Shown here in pieces: positions 42,183-51,483 of a DNA stretch of 64,000 bases. The notes below the pieces were generated by a model, which worked only from the letters and a program-made list of their open reading frames with translations, was not told the origin of the DNA and searched no databases. The translations under genes and the position numbers were made by a program. Within the stretch, counting starts at the first letter, position 1, and every line of letters begins with the position of its first letter. Where the stretch lies: contig JAZODR010000031.1 in assembly GCA_045597125.1 (NCBI GenBank), positions 41,723 through 105,722 of the forward strand. The letters run 5' to 3'. Source of the stretch: RGIG5579 sp045597125 (GTDB lineage: Bacteria; Bacillota; Clostridia; Oscillospirales; SIG627).

Positions 42183-44198
42183 TTAATTGAGACGGACCGT
42201 ACCCGTATAAGGGAGCAGTTCTTCTTCGGCGGCACTTTCCAAAAACAATCTTGCCGCTTCACCCGCATCGCGGATCATTTCCATAGAAAAGGATTCGGAA
42301 ATCGGGTCTGCCCCGAAACCGGACTGTCTTGTGCCAAAAAATTCTCCCGGCCCGCGGGTCTTTAAATCAAATTGAGCAAGTTCAAAGCCATCATGGCAGT
42401 CGCATAGTTTTTTCAACCGTTGTCTTGCACTCTTGCCTGAATGGGAGGAAATAAGAATGCAGTAAGATTTTTCTTTGCCCCGCCCAACCCGTCCCCGCAA
42501 TTGGTGCAGTTGGCTTAAGCCAAATCGTTCCGCACAACGGATACACATCACGGTAGCGTTTGGCACGTCAACTCCTACTTCAATCACGGTGGTGGAAACA
42601 AGTAGTTTTAATTGACCTGTTGCAAAACGTTCCATCACGGAATTTTTTTCACTAGGCTTCATTTTTCCGTGGAGTAGAGCGCAAGGGATATCAGGCAATT
42701 CTTTTTGTATTTCCTTCATTTGATCCATGATGGACGTGAGTGGTGAAAGCTCTTCTTCGTCTTGAATCAAGGGGCAAACGACATAGGCTTGTTTTCCGCC
42801 TTGAATTTGTTCTTTCAGAAATGAATATATGCGAGGAAGCTTGTCTTCCCCCACGTATAAGGTGTCCACTTTTTGTCTTCCCGGTGGTAATTCATCTATA
42901 ATGGAAATGCGGCTTTTGGCGTGAAGAAACATTGCAAGACTGCGGGGGATGGGCGTAGCACTCATTACAAGAGAGTGAATGGCGCCGCCCTTTTCACCCA
43001 GTCGGTTTCGATGACGGACACCAAAGCGGTGTTGCTCGTCGGTAATGGCAAGTAAAACTCCTCCGCAACGAGTTCCTTCTTCAATGAGCGCGTGGGTTCC
43101 GATGAGAAGATAGGGTTTTTCTCCCGTAGTTTGCCGAAAAATTTCTTCTCGCTCTTTTTTTGGAGTAGAGCCGGTGAGAAGAAAAACGGGGATGCCAAAG
43201 GGAGAAAACAGTTTGGAAAGTCCTACCGCGTGCTGCTTTGCCAGAATTTCTGTGGGCGCCATAAACAAAGTGCTTTTTCCGTTTTTTGCCACCAGATATG
43301 CTACGGCTGCGGCAACCAAGGTTTTTCCGCTTCCCACATCGCCCTGCAAGAGCCGGTCCATGGGGGCAATTTTGCCGCATCCGCAAAGATCGCCACAGAT
43401 TTCATCAATAGCTTTTCTTTGCGCATTGGTAAGAGAAAAAGGCAATGCTGCAAAAAAATCACTTAGGTCAAGGCATGTAAGAGAATCCACTCGCTTTTTT
43501 TCAATCTCAATGGAAAAGAGGGTGGATTGGACGCTGAATTGGAACAGTTCCTCGAAAGCAAAACGGTATTTTGCAGAAGAAAGGCTTCGTTCGTTTGCGG
43601 GCCTGTGCATCAGATATACTGCTCTTGTACGCGGAATTAAATTGAATTTTTCTATAATGGTAGCGGGAAGTGTTTCGGGAATTTCCGAAAGCAAATCAAC
43701 AAGAATCTGATCCAAAAGACTTGCTACTTGTTTGGAGGAAAGTCCTCCTAAGGCGGGGTAGATGGGAAAGAGTACATCCTCTTTCGGCTTGACAGATTCC
43801 CGTAGGGGTGAGAACAAATAGAAAACGCCGTTTTTTTCTTGTAGGACACCGCCAAAATATAGGCTTTGTCCCATAAAGATTTGATTTTTCAAATAAGGTT
43901 GATGAAAGTGGAGCACTTGAACTGCATTACCGCTTTCATCGGAAGCTACATAGCGGAGCGTTTTTCCTCTCCCTTTCAGGTTCAGGATGACCGGCGAGGT
44001 ATCCACGGTAAGATGAAAATAGGAAAATACACCCACTCGTTCCGAGGAAAGGGGATATACTTTTCCGCTTCGGTAAGAGTTGGGAAAACGAAACAGCAGG
44101 TCGCCCAGCGTTTCAATTCCGTTTTTTCTCAAAGCTTCTTGACGCTTTGCTCCGATGCCTTTCAGACTCGAGATGGAGGAAGAGAGCGAGGGCGCCAT
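42183..44198 (-). CDS. recG: ATP-dependent DNA helicase RecG
   Basis: A 671-residue replication-fork regression and branch-migration helicase. The N-terminal wedge domain (about 1-170, KGIGAKRQEALRKNGIETL) precedes helicase domains with Walker A QGDVGSGKT, DEQHRFGV, SATPIPRSL and QLRGRVGRGKEKS. The frame is open to 44231, but ATG 44198 overlaps the stop of the upstream YhaN-like gene as TAATG, marking a translation-coupled start and giving the usual RecG N-terminus. Confidence 0.96.
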   Translation of the reverse strand: MAPSLSSSISSLKGIGAKRQEALRKNGIETLGDLLFRFPNSYRSGKVYPLSSERVGVFSYFHLTVDTSPVILNLKGRGKTLRYVASDESGNAVQVLHFHQPYLKNQIFMGQSLYFGGVLQEKNGVFYLFSPLRESVKPKEDVLFPIYPALGGLSSKQVASLLDQILVDLLSEIPETLPATIIEKFNLIPRTRAVYLMHRPANERSLSSAKYRFAFEELFQFSVQSTLFSIEIEKKRVDSLTCLDLSDFFAALPFSLTNAQRKAIDEICGDLCGCGKIAPMDRLLQGDVGSGKTLVAAAVAYLVAKNGKSTLFMAPTEILAKQHAVGLSKLFSPFGIPVFLLTGSTPKKEREEIFRQTTGEKPYLLIGTHALIEEGTRCGGVLLAITDEQHRFGVRHRNRLGEKGGAIHSLVMSATPIPRSLAMFLHAKSRISIIDELPPGRQKVDTLYVGEDKLPRIYSFLKEQIQGGKQAYVVCPLIQDEEELSPLTSIMDQMKEIQKELPDIPCALLHGKMKPSEKNSVMERFATGQLKLLVSTTVIEVGVDVPNATVMCIRCAERFGLSQLHQLRGRVGRGKEKSYCILISSHSGKSARQRLKKLCDCHDGFELAQFDLKTRGPGEFFGTRQSGFGADPISESFSMEMIRDAGEAARLFLESAAEEELLPYTGTVRLN

Positions 44199-46369
44199 TA
44201 CAGTTTTACAAGCTTTGCGGTCTCTCCGCAAACCTCACAAAGCTCCTCAGAGGAGGTAATGATGAAAAACTGAGAACAGGTTTCCCGCAAACCGTCGTAA
44301 AATTCCTTTGCTTGTGTTGTGGAAAGAATTGCCAGAGAATCATCAAAAATCATAGGAAATTGTGTGGAATGAAACATTTCGGAAAGCGCCAGACGGAAGG
44401 AGAGAACTCCCATTTCTGTAATGACACCGCCTCCAGCCGCGATTAAGGGCAAGACGGATTTTTGGTCGCAGAAGCAAAGTTCAAAGTCTTCATCAAAAGC
44501 GAAGGATTCACCCTCGCGGAGGAGAAATGCCATACGGCGGTTGATTTTTGCCGCCAGGGATTTCTTTAGCGCATCTTCAAATTTATTTCTTCGCGCCAAT
44601 GCCAGGGTAAGATTTAAGTCGATGGCGTCGAATTCCGCTTTTTCTCGCTTCAGCTTTTCGGTGAGAGCTTCCAGCTCCTGACGAAGCTCTTCAGGGGTTC
44701 TGGCACTCTTCTCTTGTGCCTCTTGCAGTCTTGCGGTAACCAACGCTTTTTTCTTATACAGGGAATCGTTTTGCGCTTCTAAAAATGCGTGTTCGTTTTG
44801 CAGACTTAAAAATTCAGGACTAACGGTAAGATTTTGGTTTTCCACGTTTTCCGTGAGCATTTTGCGGTAAAGGGCCTTGTCTTTTTCCAGCTCTTCCATA
44901 AGGTCATATAAGGCATCGTTTGCTTCAATAACTTCGTCGCAGAAGGAGAGAAGATCTCCATCTTCTTCCTGAAAGCCCAAACTTTTCGCCTTGTTGGAGA
45001 GAGATGCGTAAATTTTGTTTTTTTCTTGGGTTTTGTGATTGCATTTGGTTTGTGCGCTTTCCACTTCATTTTCATAAATGGGAGTGGTTTTGCTGTGAGC
45101 GGATGCCTTTTCGTAAAGGTCGTAAAAAGCGGCAAGATTTTGTGCATCATAAATTTCCAGGATGTCTTTGATGCGGGAGGTGAACAGGGTAGATACGAAG
45201 AGAGAAGCGGTGCCGCACAAGGCGATTGCTGCCGCAGAAGCAATGCAGATGGCGATACTAAAATTAAAATGATGCAAAAGCAGAGCAACACAAGCCGCCC
45301 CTGCAATCAGCAAAATTCCAAGGATACGCAGGGCAAGGCGGAAGCCTTTTTCTTTTTGAATCTTCTTTTTTTGTTCCTGCAATTCCTCAAGGGCGTGTAT
45401 TCCGGTGAAAAGGCCCTGATGGTAAGCCAAATTCTCTTTTGCCGATTCCATGGCGGAGTGGGCTTCGTTCAGGGCTGTGATTCCCAGACTCAAACGATTG
45501 TAATCGTTTTTCATGGAAGCAAGCTCGTCTTGGGAGAGTTTTCCGATCTTCGTGGAAATTTCGTAGGAAGCCAGACGGTATTTCTTTTCTTTTGCAAGAA
45601 TTTTTTTGTGAAGATTCTCTGCATTCGCTTTGTTTTCGCTTAAACGAAGGTCATCTTCAAATCCTGCCATATCGGCTTTGATCAGAACACATCTGCGGTC
45701 ATTTTCATCAATTTTTTCGGAAATCTCGGTAAGGATCGCTTTGCAGTCGCGAGTTTCCTGTTCCCAACTCGGGTATTCTTCCAACTGGCGATTCAGCTTG
45801 TCTTTTTCTGCCAAGAGTAAATCCAAACTGCCGTTTTTGTCATCGTTGCAATATAAGCGTCTTTTTTTATCTTGAACAAAAATGTCATGATAAAGATTTT
45901 CCGTGTCTCGGGAGAAGGATGCAATTTTGTTTAAGAGGGAAACTTTGGGCTTTGCAGCGGGGACTTCGTATTTTGTCTGTTTGAAATAGTTGATCAGGTC
46001 AAAGGTATCCTGATCCAGTCCTGTTAGATATTCGCCCGGTGTAAGGGGGGTATCTATGGGAGTGGACGGGTCTTGGGAGTAAAATAAAAAAGACTCCTTG
46101 CCACGGATCACACTTCGCTGGATTACAAAAGGGCCCTTTTCGGAATTGAAATAAATTTTTCCCTTGGCATCTTCTGCATTTCCTCTGGCAAGGGAAACAG
46201 AATCAGCGCCGAACAGGGCAAATTGAATGAATTCACAAAGGCTGGTTTTCCCGCTTCGATAGGTTCCGAAGAGAAGATTGCCCTCCTGGGCGGGTTCTAC
46301 CGTCAGGTTTCGGATTTTTTTAAACTGTTCAATCTCAATTTTTTCTATGGTCAAATAATCTAATTTCAT
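44198..46369 (-). CDS. YhaN/SMC-like AAA ATPase with membrane segments inside the coiled coil
   Basis: A 723-residue ATPase of the Rad50/SbcC/YhaN type. Walker A is GTYRSGKTS at about 35-43; the signature region and Walker B (MIFDDSLAIL) are near the C-terminus at about 680. Between them are two long coiled-coil stretches (about 185-345 and 400-600), and where the coil apex or hinge is expected lie two hydrophobic segments (about 347-365 and 370-393), so the apex could be embedded in the membrane. It resembles Bacillus YhaN, whose partner YhaO is an Mre11-like nuclease; here no nuclease is adjacent and recG follows with a TAATG overlap. A role in DNA end processing or repair is likely. Confidence 0.8.
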   Translation of the reverse strand: MKLDYLTIEKIEIEQFKKIRNLTVEPAQEGNLLFGTYRSGKTSLCEFIQFALFGADSVSLARGNAEDAKGKIYFNSEKGPFVIQRSVIRGKESFLFYSQDPSTPIDTPLTPGEYLTGLDQDTFDLINYFKQTKYEVPAAKPKVSLLNKIASFSRDTENLYHDIFVQDKKRRLYCNDDKNGSLDLLLAEKDKLNRQLEEYPSWEQETRDCKAILTEISEKIDENDRRCVLIKADMAGFEDDLRLSENKANAENLHKKILAKEKKYRLASYEISTKIGKLSQDELASMKNDYNRLSLGITALNEAHSAMESAKENLAYHQGLFTGIHALEELQEQKKKIQKEKGFRLALRILGILLIAGAACVALLLHHFNFSIAICIASAAAIALCGTASLFVSTLFTSRIKDILEIYDAQNLAAFYDLYEKASAHSKTTPIYENEVESAQTKCNHKTQEKNKIYASLSNKAKSLGFQEEDGDLLSFCDEVIEANDALYDLMEELEKDKALYRKMLTENVENQNLTVSPEFLSLQNEHAFLEAQNDSLYKKKALVTARLQEAQEKSARTPEELRQELEALTEKLKREKAEFDAIDLNLTLALARRNKFEDALKKSLAAKINRRMAFLLREGESFAFDEDFELCFCDQKSVLPLIAAGGGVITEMGVLSFRLALSEMFHSTQFPMIFDDSLAILSTTQAKEFYDGLRETCSQFFIITSSEELCEVCGETAKLVKL

Positions 46370-46404
46370 AGATATTTCCTTAATATGTATATATTCTTAA
46401 ATTA

Positions 46405-46433
46405 ATTATAGCGAAAAAGCGGATGTTCGTCAA
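46405..46433 (-). promoter_or_regulatory. Promoter of the YhaN-like/recG/mscS operon
   Basis: On the minus strand TTGACG (46428-46433) and TATAAT (46405-46410), spacer 17. Confidence 0.85.
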
Positions 46434-46447
46434 TCGTTTTCCAAAAG

Positions 46448-46474
46448 AAATGAGGCGGTTATCCCGCCTCATTT
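46448..46474 (-). terminator. Terminator of the deacetylase gene
   Basis: An 11-bp stem (46448-46458 with 46464-46474) overlaps the stop codon of the deacetylase gene; on the minus strand it is followed by a T-rich stretch. Confidence 0.75.
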
Positions 46475-47148
46475 TCGATCATTTCCGAAATGGTGACAAA
46501 TTCATACCCGTTTTCCTTCAGATAAGGAAGAATTTGTTTTAAAGCGTCAGGAGTGGGAAGACGTTTATCATTCAAATCGTGAAAAAGAATGATGTCTCCT
46601 CCCACAGCGTTTTCCTCGATTTTCGATACGATGGTATCGGATTTGGGCATACTCCAATCTCTTGTATCCAAGGACCAAAGAATGCTTTGATATCCCATTT
46701 CCTCGAGCACTGCGAGAGATTCCTCGTCATAGTATCCTCCCGGAGGACGAAATACGCAGGGTTTTTCTCCGGTAATGCGTTTTAAGACCTCCTCGGTCTT
46801 CCGAATTTCCTCCCGTAGAGCCTCTTTATCAATTTTTGAAATATAGGCATGGGTGTAGGTGTGATTTCCAATCTCGTGTCCCGCTTCGTAAATCATACGA
46901 ATTCGGTTTGGGTCAGCCTCTGCATTCTCTCCAATGACAAAGAAGGTGGCGTGAATTCCGTATTCTTTTAAAATGGACAGAATCTCCTCTGTGTTCCGAA
47001 TACTCGGACCGTCATCAAAGGTGAGCGCAATTTGCCGTGTTTCCGCGGTTCCTTTCCGATAAGGCTTGGCTTTTGCGGAGAAAGAAAGAGGGAGTAACAT
47101 ACAAAGCGCTGCTAAAAGAGAGGCGATGCGCAATTTTAGCTTTGCCAT
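46459..47148 (-). CDS. Secreted polysaccharide deacetylase (NodB domain)
   Basis: A 229-residue exported carbohydrate esterase family 4 enzyme that removes N-acetyl groups from peptidoglycan or another glycan. Signal peptide about 1-27. NodB motifs: TFDDGPS (metal Asp), HTYTH (metal His), RPPGGYY, DTRDW, and the terminal ILFHDL. All key residues are present. It overlaps the upstream pdaA-like gene by 13 bases, so the two are coupled. Confidence 0.93.
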   Translation of the reverse strand: MAKLKLRIASLLAALCMLLPLSFSAKAKPYRKGTAETRQIALTFDDGPSIRNTEEILSILKEYGIHATFFVIGENAEADPNRIRMIYEAGHEIGNHTYTHAYISKIDKEALREEIRKTEEVLKRITGEKPCVFRPPGGYYDEESLAVLEEMGYQSILWSLDTRDWSMPKSDTIVSKIEENAVGGDIILFHDLNDKRLPTPDALKQILPYLKENGYEFVTISEMIENEAG

Positions 47149-47876
47149 AATTCCTCCAGACTGCCGAAGCGGTAGCCCTTCGACTTCATTTCACGGATGA
47201 AAGAGCTTAGAATCTCGGCATTGGTTGCTGAGGTGGGATGAAGCAAAATCACCGCACCGTTGTGGACACGGCTGCAAAGCTTCTCCATCGCATATTCGGG
47301 ACTTTTTTGATTATTGTTGTCCCAATCTGCCCAGGCAAGACTCCAGAAAACCGTTCGATAACCAAGGCGAGAGACTGTTTCCAGAGCTTCCTCGGAGTAT
47401 GCGCCTTCCGGCGGACGGAAATAGGGGTCTGTTCCCCGACCGCATACTTGTTCACAGACATTTTCAAGTTCTTTGATTTCCTTCTCCAATTCTTCGGGAG
47501 AAAGGGTGGTGATATTGGGATGCTTTGCCGTGTGGTTGCAGAGAAGATTGCCATTTTCACGAATGGTTTTGCATAGCTCGGGATTTGCCTCAATGAAGTG
47601 GCGCAAAACAAAAAATGCTCCCGTTATCTTTTCTTCTTGCAGAGTTTTTACGATTTTTGCTACGTTTCCGTTTTCATACCCTGCATCAAAGGTCAGATAA
47701 AGCACTTTTTCATCCTTGCCGATTCCTTTCCCAAGTTTTTCATTTAGCGCGGGAAGACCCGGACGCTCATTGTTTCCCTTAGAAGAAAAATACCAATTTT
47801 CACCGCTTTTTGCGGTGGCAAAGGAAGATGCCGACAGGATAATGACCGATAAGAAAAATGAAATTATTTTTTTCAT
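47136..47876 (-). CDS. pdaA: PdaA-type N-acetylmuramic acid deacetylase
   Basis: A 246-residue exported enzyme matching PdaA, which makes muramic delta-lactam in the spore cortex. After the signal peptide (1-23) come the PdaA-specific NWYF start, LTFDAGYENGN, NHTAKHP, FRPPEGAYSE and the WSLAWADWDNNNQK segment, and ILLHPTSATNAE. The catalytic Asp and two His are intact; some PdaA proteins have Asn where this has Ala after the Asp. Its presence suggests endospore formation but does not prove it. Confidence 0.88.
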   Translation of the reverse strand: MKKIISFFLSVIILSASSFATAKSGENWYFSSKGNNERPGLPALNEKLGKGIGKDEKVLYLTFDAGYENGNVAKIVKTLQEEKITGAFFVLRHFIEANPELCKTIRENGNLLCNHTAKHPNITTLSPEELEKEIKELENVCEQVCGRGTDPYFRPPEGAYSEEALETVSRLGYRTVFWSLAWADWDNNNQKSPEYAMEKLCSRVHNGAVILLHPTSATNAEILSSFIREMKSKGYRFGSLEELWQS

Positions 47877-47925
47877 TTTTATTTCCTCCTTTACGCTTTT
47901 TATTGTTCCACATGGGCAAAAAAAT

Positions 47926-47953
47926 ATGATTGCCTGTTTTTTTAGGCAATCAC
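47926..47953 (-). terminator. Terminator of the mecA-like gene
   Basis: A 9-bp stem (47927-47935 with 47944-47952); on the minus strand it is followed by a T-run. Confidence 0.8.
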
Positions 47954-47970
47954 ATTTTTTTCTTTGTTTT

Positions 47971-48453
47971 CTATAATTTTCTTTGTTCCCAGTGCATTTT
48001 GCGACAATGGGATTTTAGAAAGATACGAGAGGGTGCTTTTATTTTTTCTCCAAATTCAAAAAATAAAGGCGGTACCGCTTCTTCGGGGACTATGGCATAA
48101 AAAATTCCCTTTTTCTCTTCTCGCCACAAATCAGAGCCTATGGGAAGGTTGTTTTGGGACAAAGCCGTGTAAAGCGTATCAAAATCTGAGAAGCAAAAGC
48201 AAGTGTGTTTTTCCAGCTTGGTTACGAAAAGATCGCATCCGCCGCGGTTGGTGGGATAGAGCTGTATGTATATTTTTTCACCTTCGGTGTCGAAACCGGT
48301 TTCCTGTCTTGCTTTGTCAAATAGTTCCCAAATCACTCGTTTCCCCTGCGGAGAGTCGTAATCCAGTTCGTCCGCTGTCATAGAATAGGATTCCAAATCT
48401 TCCCGAGTCAACTGAATTCGGATTTCGTTGTTTCCTTCTCGATATAGCTTCAT
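47971..48453 (-). CDS. mecA: MecA-like adaptor protein
   Basis: A 160-residue adaptor of the MecA/YpbH family, which hands substrates to the ClpC-ClpP protease. The N-terminal segment REGNNEIRIQLTREDL is the substrate-binding part, and the C-terminal half (FCFSDFDTLYTALSQ, FEFGEKIKAPSR) is the ClpC-binding domain. It is shorter than Bacillus MecA (218 aa), mainly in the linker. It is monocistronic between a promoter and terminator. Confidence 0.85.
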   Translation of the reverse strand: MKLYREGNNEIRIQLTREDLESYSMTADELDYDSPQGKRVIWELFDKARQETGFDTEGEKIYIQLYPTNRGGCDLFVTKLEKHTCFCFSDFDTLYTALSQNNLPIGSDLWREEKKGIFYAIVPEEAVPPLFFEFGEKIKAPSRIFLKSHCRKMHWEQRKL

Positions 48454-48485
48454 ATTCAGCGCCTCACTTTATTTCTTACTATTTC

Positions 48486-48513
48486 AGTATAAGCAAAAAA
48501 ATCGTTTTGGCAA
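48486..48513 (-). promoter_or_regulatory. Promoter of the mecA-like gene
   Basis: On the minus strand TTGCCA (48508-48513) and TATACT (48486-48491), spacer 16. Confidence 0.6.
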
Positions 48514-48586
48514 CCGAAAGTTTTTGGGATTCGAGTATCTTTTTCCCAATTGGAGGATAAAAATGCAATTGTTTTTCTTGAATTGA

Positions 48587-48615
48587 TTGACAAAAAGTTT
48601 GCGTTCCTTTAAAAT
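48587..48615 (+). promoter_or_regulatory. Promoter of the ABC-DUF1854-ABC operon
   Basis: Consensus TTGACA (48587-48592) and TAAAAT (48610-48615), spacer 17, 38 bases before the start codon. Confidence 0.8.
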
Positions 48616-48653
48616 AATATGTGGAAAGAAACGATTGGAAAAGGAACGGAAAT

Positions 48654-50948
48654 ATGATTGAAAATCTTCCGGAAGAAGTCAAAACGGCTTTCCGAAATAA
48701 AGGAATTTTTACAAATGAAGCGCTTCTTTTTCTCAAAACCGATATGGGGCGGGAGGAGATGTATTGCGATGCCTATACCTTGGTTACCGAGGAGGGGATC
48801 GCTACTCTCTTTTGCCTTGATATTCTGAAAGAGAAAAAAGGTGCTTCTTTGTTTTCTCCCCAAAAAAGTGAAGCGGCTTTGCGAGAACTGGATTATAAAT
48901 TTATTCCACTGGATGAGGTGAAGGCGCTTAAGTGCGAGGAATTGATTTCCACCTTGCGCTTTGTCGCAGAGCGCACTGATGGGGGAGAGGAAGTTCTTTT
49001 CTATGCTACTGCCGCTTGCAGAAAAAAAATCTTCGCCTTAATTGAGAGATTTAATATTTTTCGGGAAAGCGGCCGATTGCCTGAGGAGGCGCGGGAACAC
49101 GGAGAGGTTTGTCCCAAGTGCCACCGTCCCTATAATGATCCCGAGAAAAAGATTTGCAATCATTGCGTCAGTAAAACGGGCCTTGTTCGCAAACTTGTTC
49201 CTTTTTTCGTTCGGTATCGCATCCAAATTGCGTTGGTGTTTTTGACGGTTTTTCTTTCCTCAGCAGTGAGTGTGGTTACTCCGTATTTGAACAGCAAGGT
49301 TCTCTATGACGAAGTGCTTTCGCCAAACGGTTCTCTTTACGGACAGATTATGGGACTTGTGTTGTCCATTGCTCTTGCAGGGCTTCTGCGTGCTTTTATT
49401 ACTACCATCAACGCAATCATCGGTGCCAAGGTATCTGCTTTTGTTTCTTGCGATTTGAAAAATACAATCTTTTCTTCTTTTGAGAGGCTATCTTATTCCT
49501 TCTTCACTTCTCGTCATACAGGAAGACTGATTACGCAAATCAATTCCGACGCAGAGACTTTGTACTGGTTTTTTTGCGACGGTGTACCGTATTTTCTAAC
49601 CAATCTGATTCAGATGGTGGGTATCACGATTGTAATGTTTTCCATTCATCTGCCATTGACGGTTCTGATACTGATTCCCATTCCCTTGATGTTTTCGGGA
49701 TATTTGTTGGCAATTCGTCTTTTTCGCCGCCTTCATGCCGAAAATCATACCCATCGCTCTCGCTTCAATAGTATCCTTTCCGATGTTTTGAGCGGTATGC
49801 GAATTGTGAAAGCATTTTCCCGTGAACAGCAGGAGATCGAACGGTTCGACGATAAAAACCGCCGTCTTTCAGCATCTAAATTGGAGATTGACGTTAAGAA
49901 CCATACCATCTTTCCGCTTCTCAATTTGGGAATTCGCGTGAGTACGTATCTTGTGTGGGGATTCGGCGGGTATTTTGTCCTTCGGGAACTGGCAAATCCC
50001 GGAAGCGGTATCAGCTACGGTGTATTGAATTTGTTCGTCAGCTACTTGACAATGCTTTATACACCGCTGAATTTCTTTGCTAATTTCCTTAGTCATATGG
50101 CAAACGGAATGAATGCATTGCAGAGACTTTTCAGTATTATGGATGCCGATCCGGATGTAAAGGAAAAAGAAAATGCTGTTTCCCTTTCCCAAGTACGGGG
50201 TGAGGTGGTATTTGATCACGTGAACTTCTCTTATGTGCCGGGCAAAAAAACCATTCAGGATGTTTCCTTCCGGGTGGAAGCGGGAAAATCTTTGGGTATT
50301 GTGGGCCATACCGGCGCAGGAAAAAGTACTCTTGCCAATCTCCTGACCCGTTTGTATGATGTGGAATCGGGCTCGATCTCCATTGACGGTGTGGATGTGC
50401 GGGATATGACCATCCAAACTTTGCGCGACCATATTGCCATCGTTTCTCAGGAGACCTACATCTTTCGAGGCAGTATTATGGATAATATCCGTTATGCCGT
50501 GCCTAGTGCTACTCAGGAGGAGGTACTTGCCGCCTCCCGTGCTGCAGGCTGTCATGATTTTATTATGTCCTTCCCTGATGGGTACGATACTTTTGTGGGC
50601 TCGGATAAAAAATCCCTTTCGGGCGGGGAAAAGCAAAGAATTTCCATTGCCCGTGCGATTTTGAAAGATCCTGCTATTTTGATTTTGGATGAAGCCACTG
50701 CCGCAATGGATACCAAAACTGAGCGAAAAATTCAGGAGGCTTTGCGGGTTATTTCCAAGAATCGTACCACCATTACCATTGCCCATCGACTTTCCACTTT
50801 GCGCGATGCGGATCATCTTGTCGTTATTGAAGAGGGAAAAATGGCGGAGACGGGTACACACCAACAGCTTTTGGCGCACGACGGTGTGTATAAGAAGCTT
50901 TATACGCTGCAAATGGAAGCCTTGAAAACCATAGGTATTGAAGAATAG
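48654..50948 (+). CDS. ABC exporter half-transporter with N-terminal zinc-ribbon region (first of a pair)
   Basis: A 764-residue fused permease-ATPase. Residues 1 to ~150 form a soluble domain with mixed strands; a zinc ribbon follows with Cys153, 156, 168 and 171 (CPKC...CNHC). Six transmembrane helices (about 185-490) make a type IV exporter domain, and the C-terminal ATPase has Walker A GHTGAGKST, signature LSGGEKQR, Walker B ILILDEATAAMD and switch IAHRLST, all intact. Its paralogue lies 535 bases downstream; together they probably form a heterodimer. AAGGAACGGA sits before ATG 48654. The substrate is unknown. Confidence 0.88.
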   Translation: MIENLPEEVKTAFRNKGIFTNEALLFLKTDMGREEMYCDAYTLVTEEGIATLFCLDILKEKKGASLFSPQKSEAALRELDYKFIPLDEVKALKCEELISTLRFVAERTDGGEEVLFYATAACRKKIFALIERFNIFRESGRLPEEAREHGEVCPKCHRPYNDPEKKICNHCVSKTGLVRKLVPFFVRYRIQIALVFLTVFLSSAVSVVTPYLNSKVLYDEVLSPNGSLYGQIMGLVLSIALAGLLRAFITTINAIIGAKVSAFVSCDLKNTIFSSFERLSYSFFTSRHTGRLITQINSDAETLYWFFCDGVPYFLTNLIQMVGITIVMFSIHLPLTVLILIPIPLMFSGYLLAIRLFRRLHAENHTHRSRFNSILSDVLSGMRIVKAFSREQQEIERFDDKNRRLSASKLEIDVKNHTIFPLLNLGIRVSTYLVWGFGGYFVLRELANPGSGISYGVLNLFVSYLTMLYTPLNFFANFLSHMANGMNALQRLFSIMDADPDVKEKENAVSLSQVRGEVVFDHVNFSYVPGKKTIQDVSFRVEAGKSLGIVGHTGAGKSTLANLLTRLYDVESGSISIDGVDVRDMTIQTLRDHIAIVSQETYIFRGSIMDNIRYAVPSATQEEVLAASRAAGCHDFIMSFPDGYDTFVGSDKKSLSGGEKQRISIARAILKDPAILILDEATAAMDTKTERKIQEALRVISKNRTTITIAHRLSTLRDADHLVVIEEGKMAETGTHQQLLAHDGVYKKLYTLQMEALKTIGIEE

Positions 50949-50956
50949 GAGATAGT

Positions 50957-51469
50957 ATGATACAAGGATTGGAACAAATTAGTGATTCCTTTATGATCAA
51001 ACGTGACAATACCGAATTTTTTCTTTCATCTACGGGGCTTTTGATGGTAAAAATTCCATCAAAGGACTATGAGGGAAGAGCGTTTCTCGCCCTTGCGTTT
51101 CCCTTTGAGACCGAAGAGGAGTATATTTGTGTGCAAAACCAGGAGGGGGAAGAGCTTGGTATGATTCGCTCTCTGGCCCTTTTGACGGAGGAAGCGAAAG
51201 AACTTTGTCGCTTGGAGCTGAAGAAGAAATATTTCGCGCCGAAGATTCAAAAAATCGTAAAACTTACCGAGCGATTCGGAGCTTCTTATTGGGACTGTGA
51301 GACGGATTACGGCTTGAAAAAATTTACGGTAAAGGACCCCCATCGAAGCATTTTGCGCTTGGGTGACGACCGTGCCTTCGTAGTGGATGTGGACGGATGC
51401 CGATATGAGATCGAAAGCCTGAAGGGAATGGATCAAAAAAGCCATTCCAAAATCGAATTATATCTGTAA
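50957..51469 (+). CDS. DUF1854 family protein
   Basis: A 170-residue soluble protein between two ABC exporter genes. A beta-rich first half is followed by EEAKELCRLELKKKYFAPKI, which is the DUF1854 signature region, and FTVKDPHRSILRLGDDR. As I recall, in some proteobacteria DUF1854 proteins sit beside ABC exporters of this kind and are labelled cyanophycin-metabolism-associated. No cyanophycin gene is in this window. It begins eight bases after the first exporter gene and ends 14 bases before the second, so it is almost certainly part of the same complex or pathway. Confidence 0.85.
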   Translation: MIQGLEQISDSFMIKRDNTEFFLSSTGLLMVKIPSKDYEGRAFLALAFPFETEEEYICVQNQEGEELGMIRSLALLTEEAKELCRLELKKKYFAPKIQKIVKLTERFGASYWDCETDYGLKKFTVKDPHRSILRLGDDRAFVVDVDGCRYEIESLKGMDQKSHSKIELYL

Positions 51470-51483
51470 TTGGGGAGAAAGAA

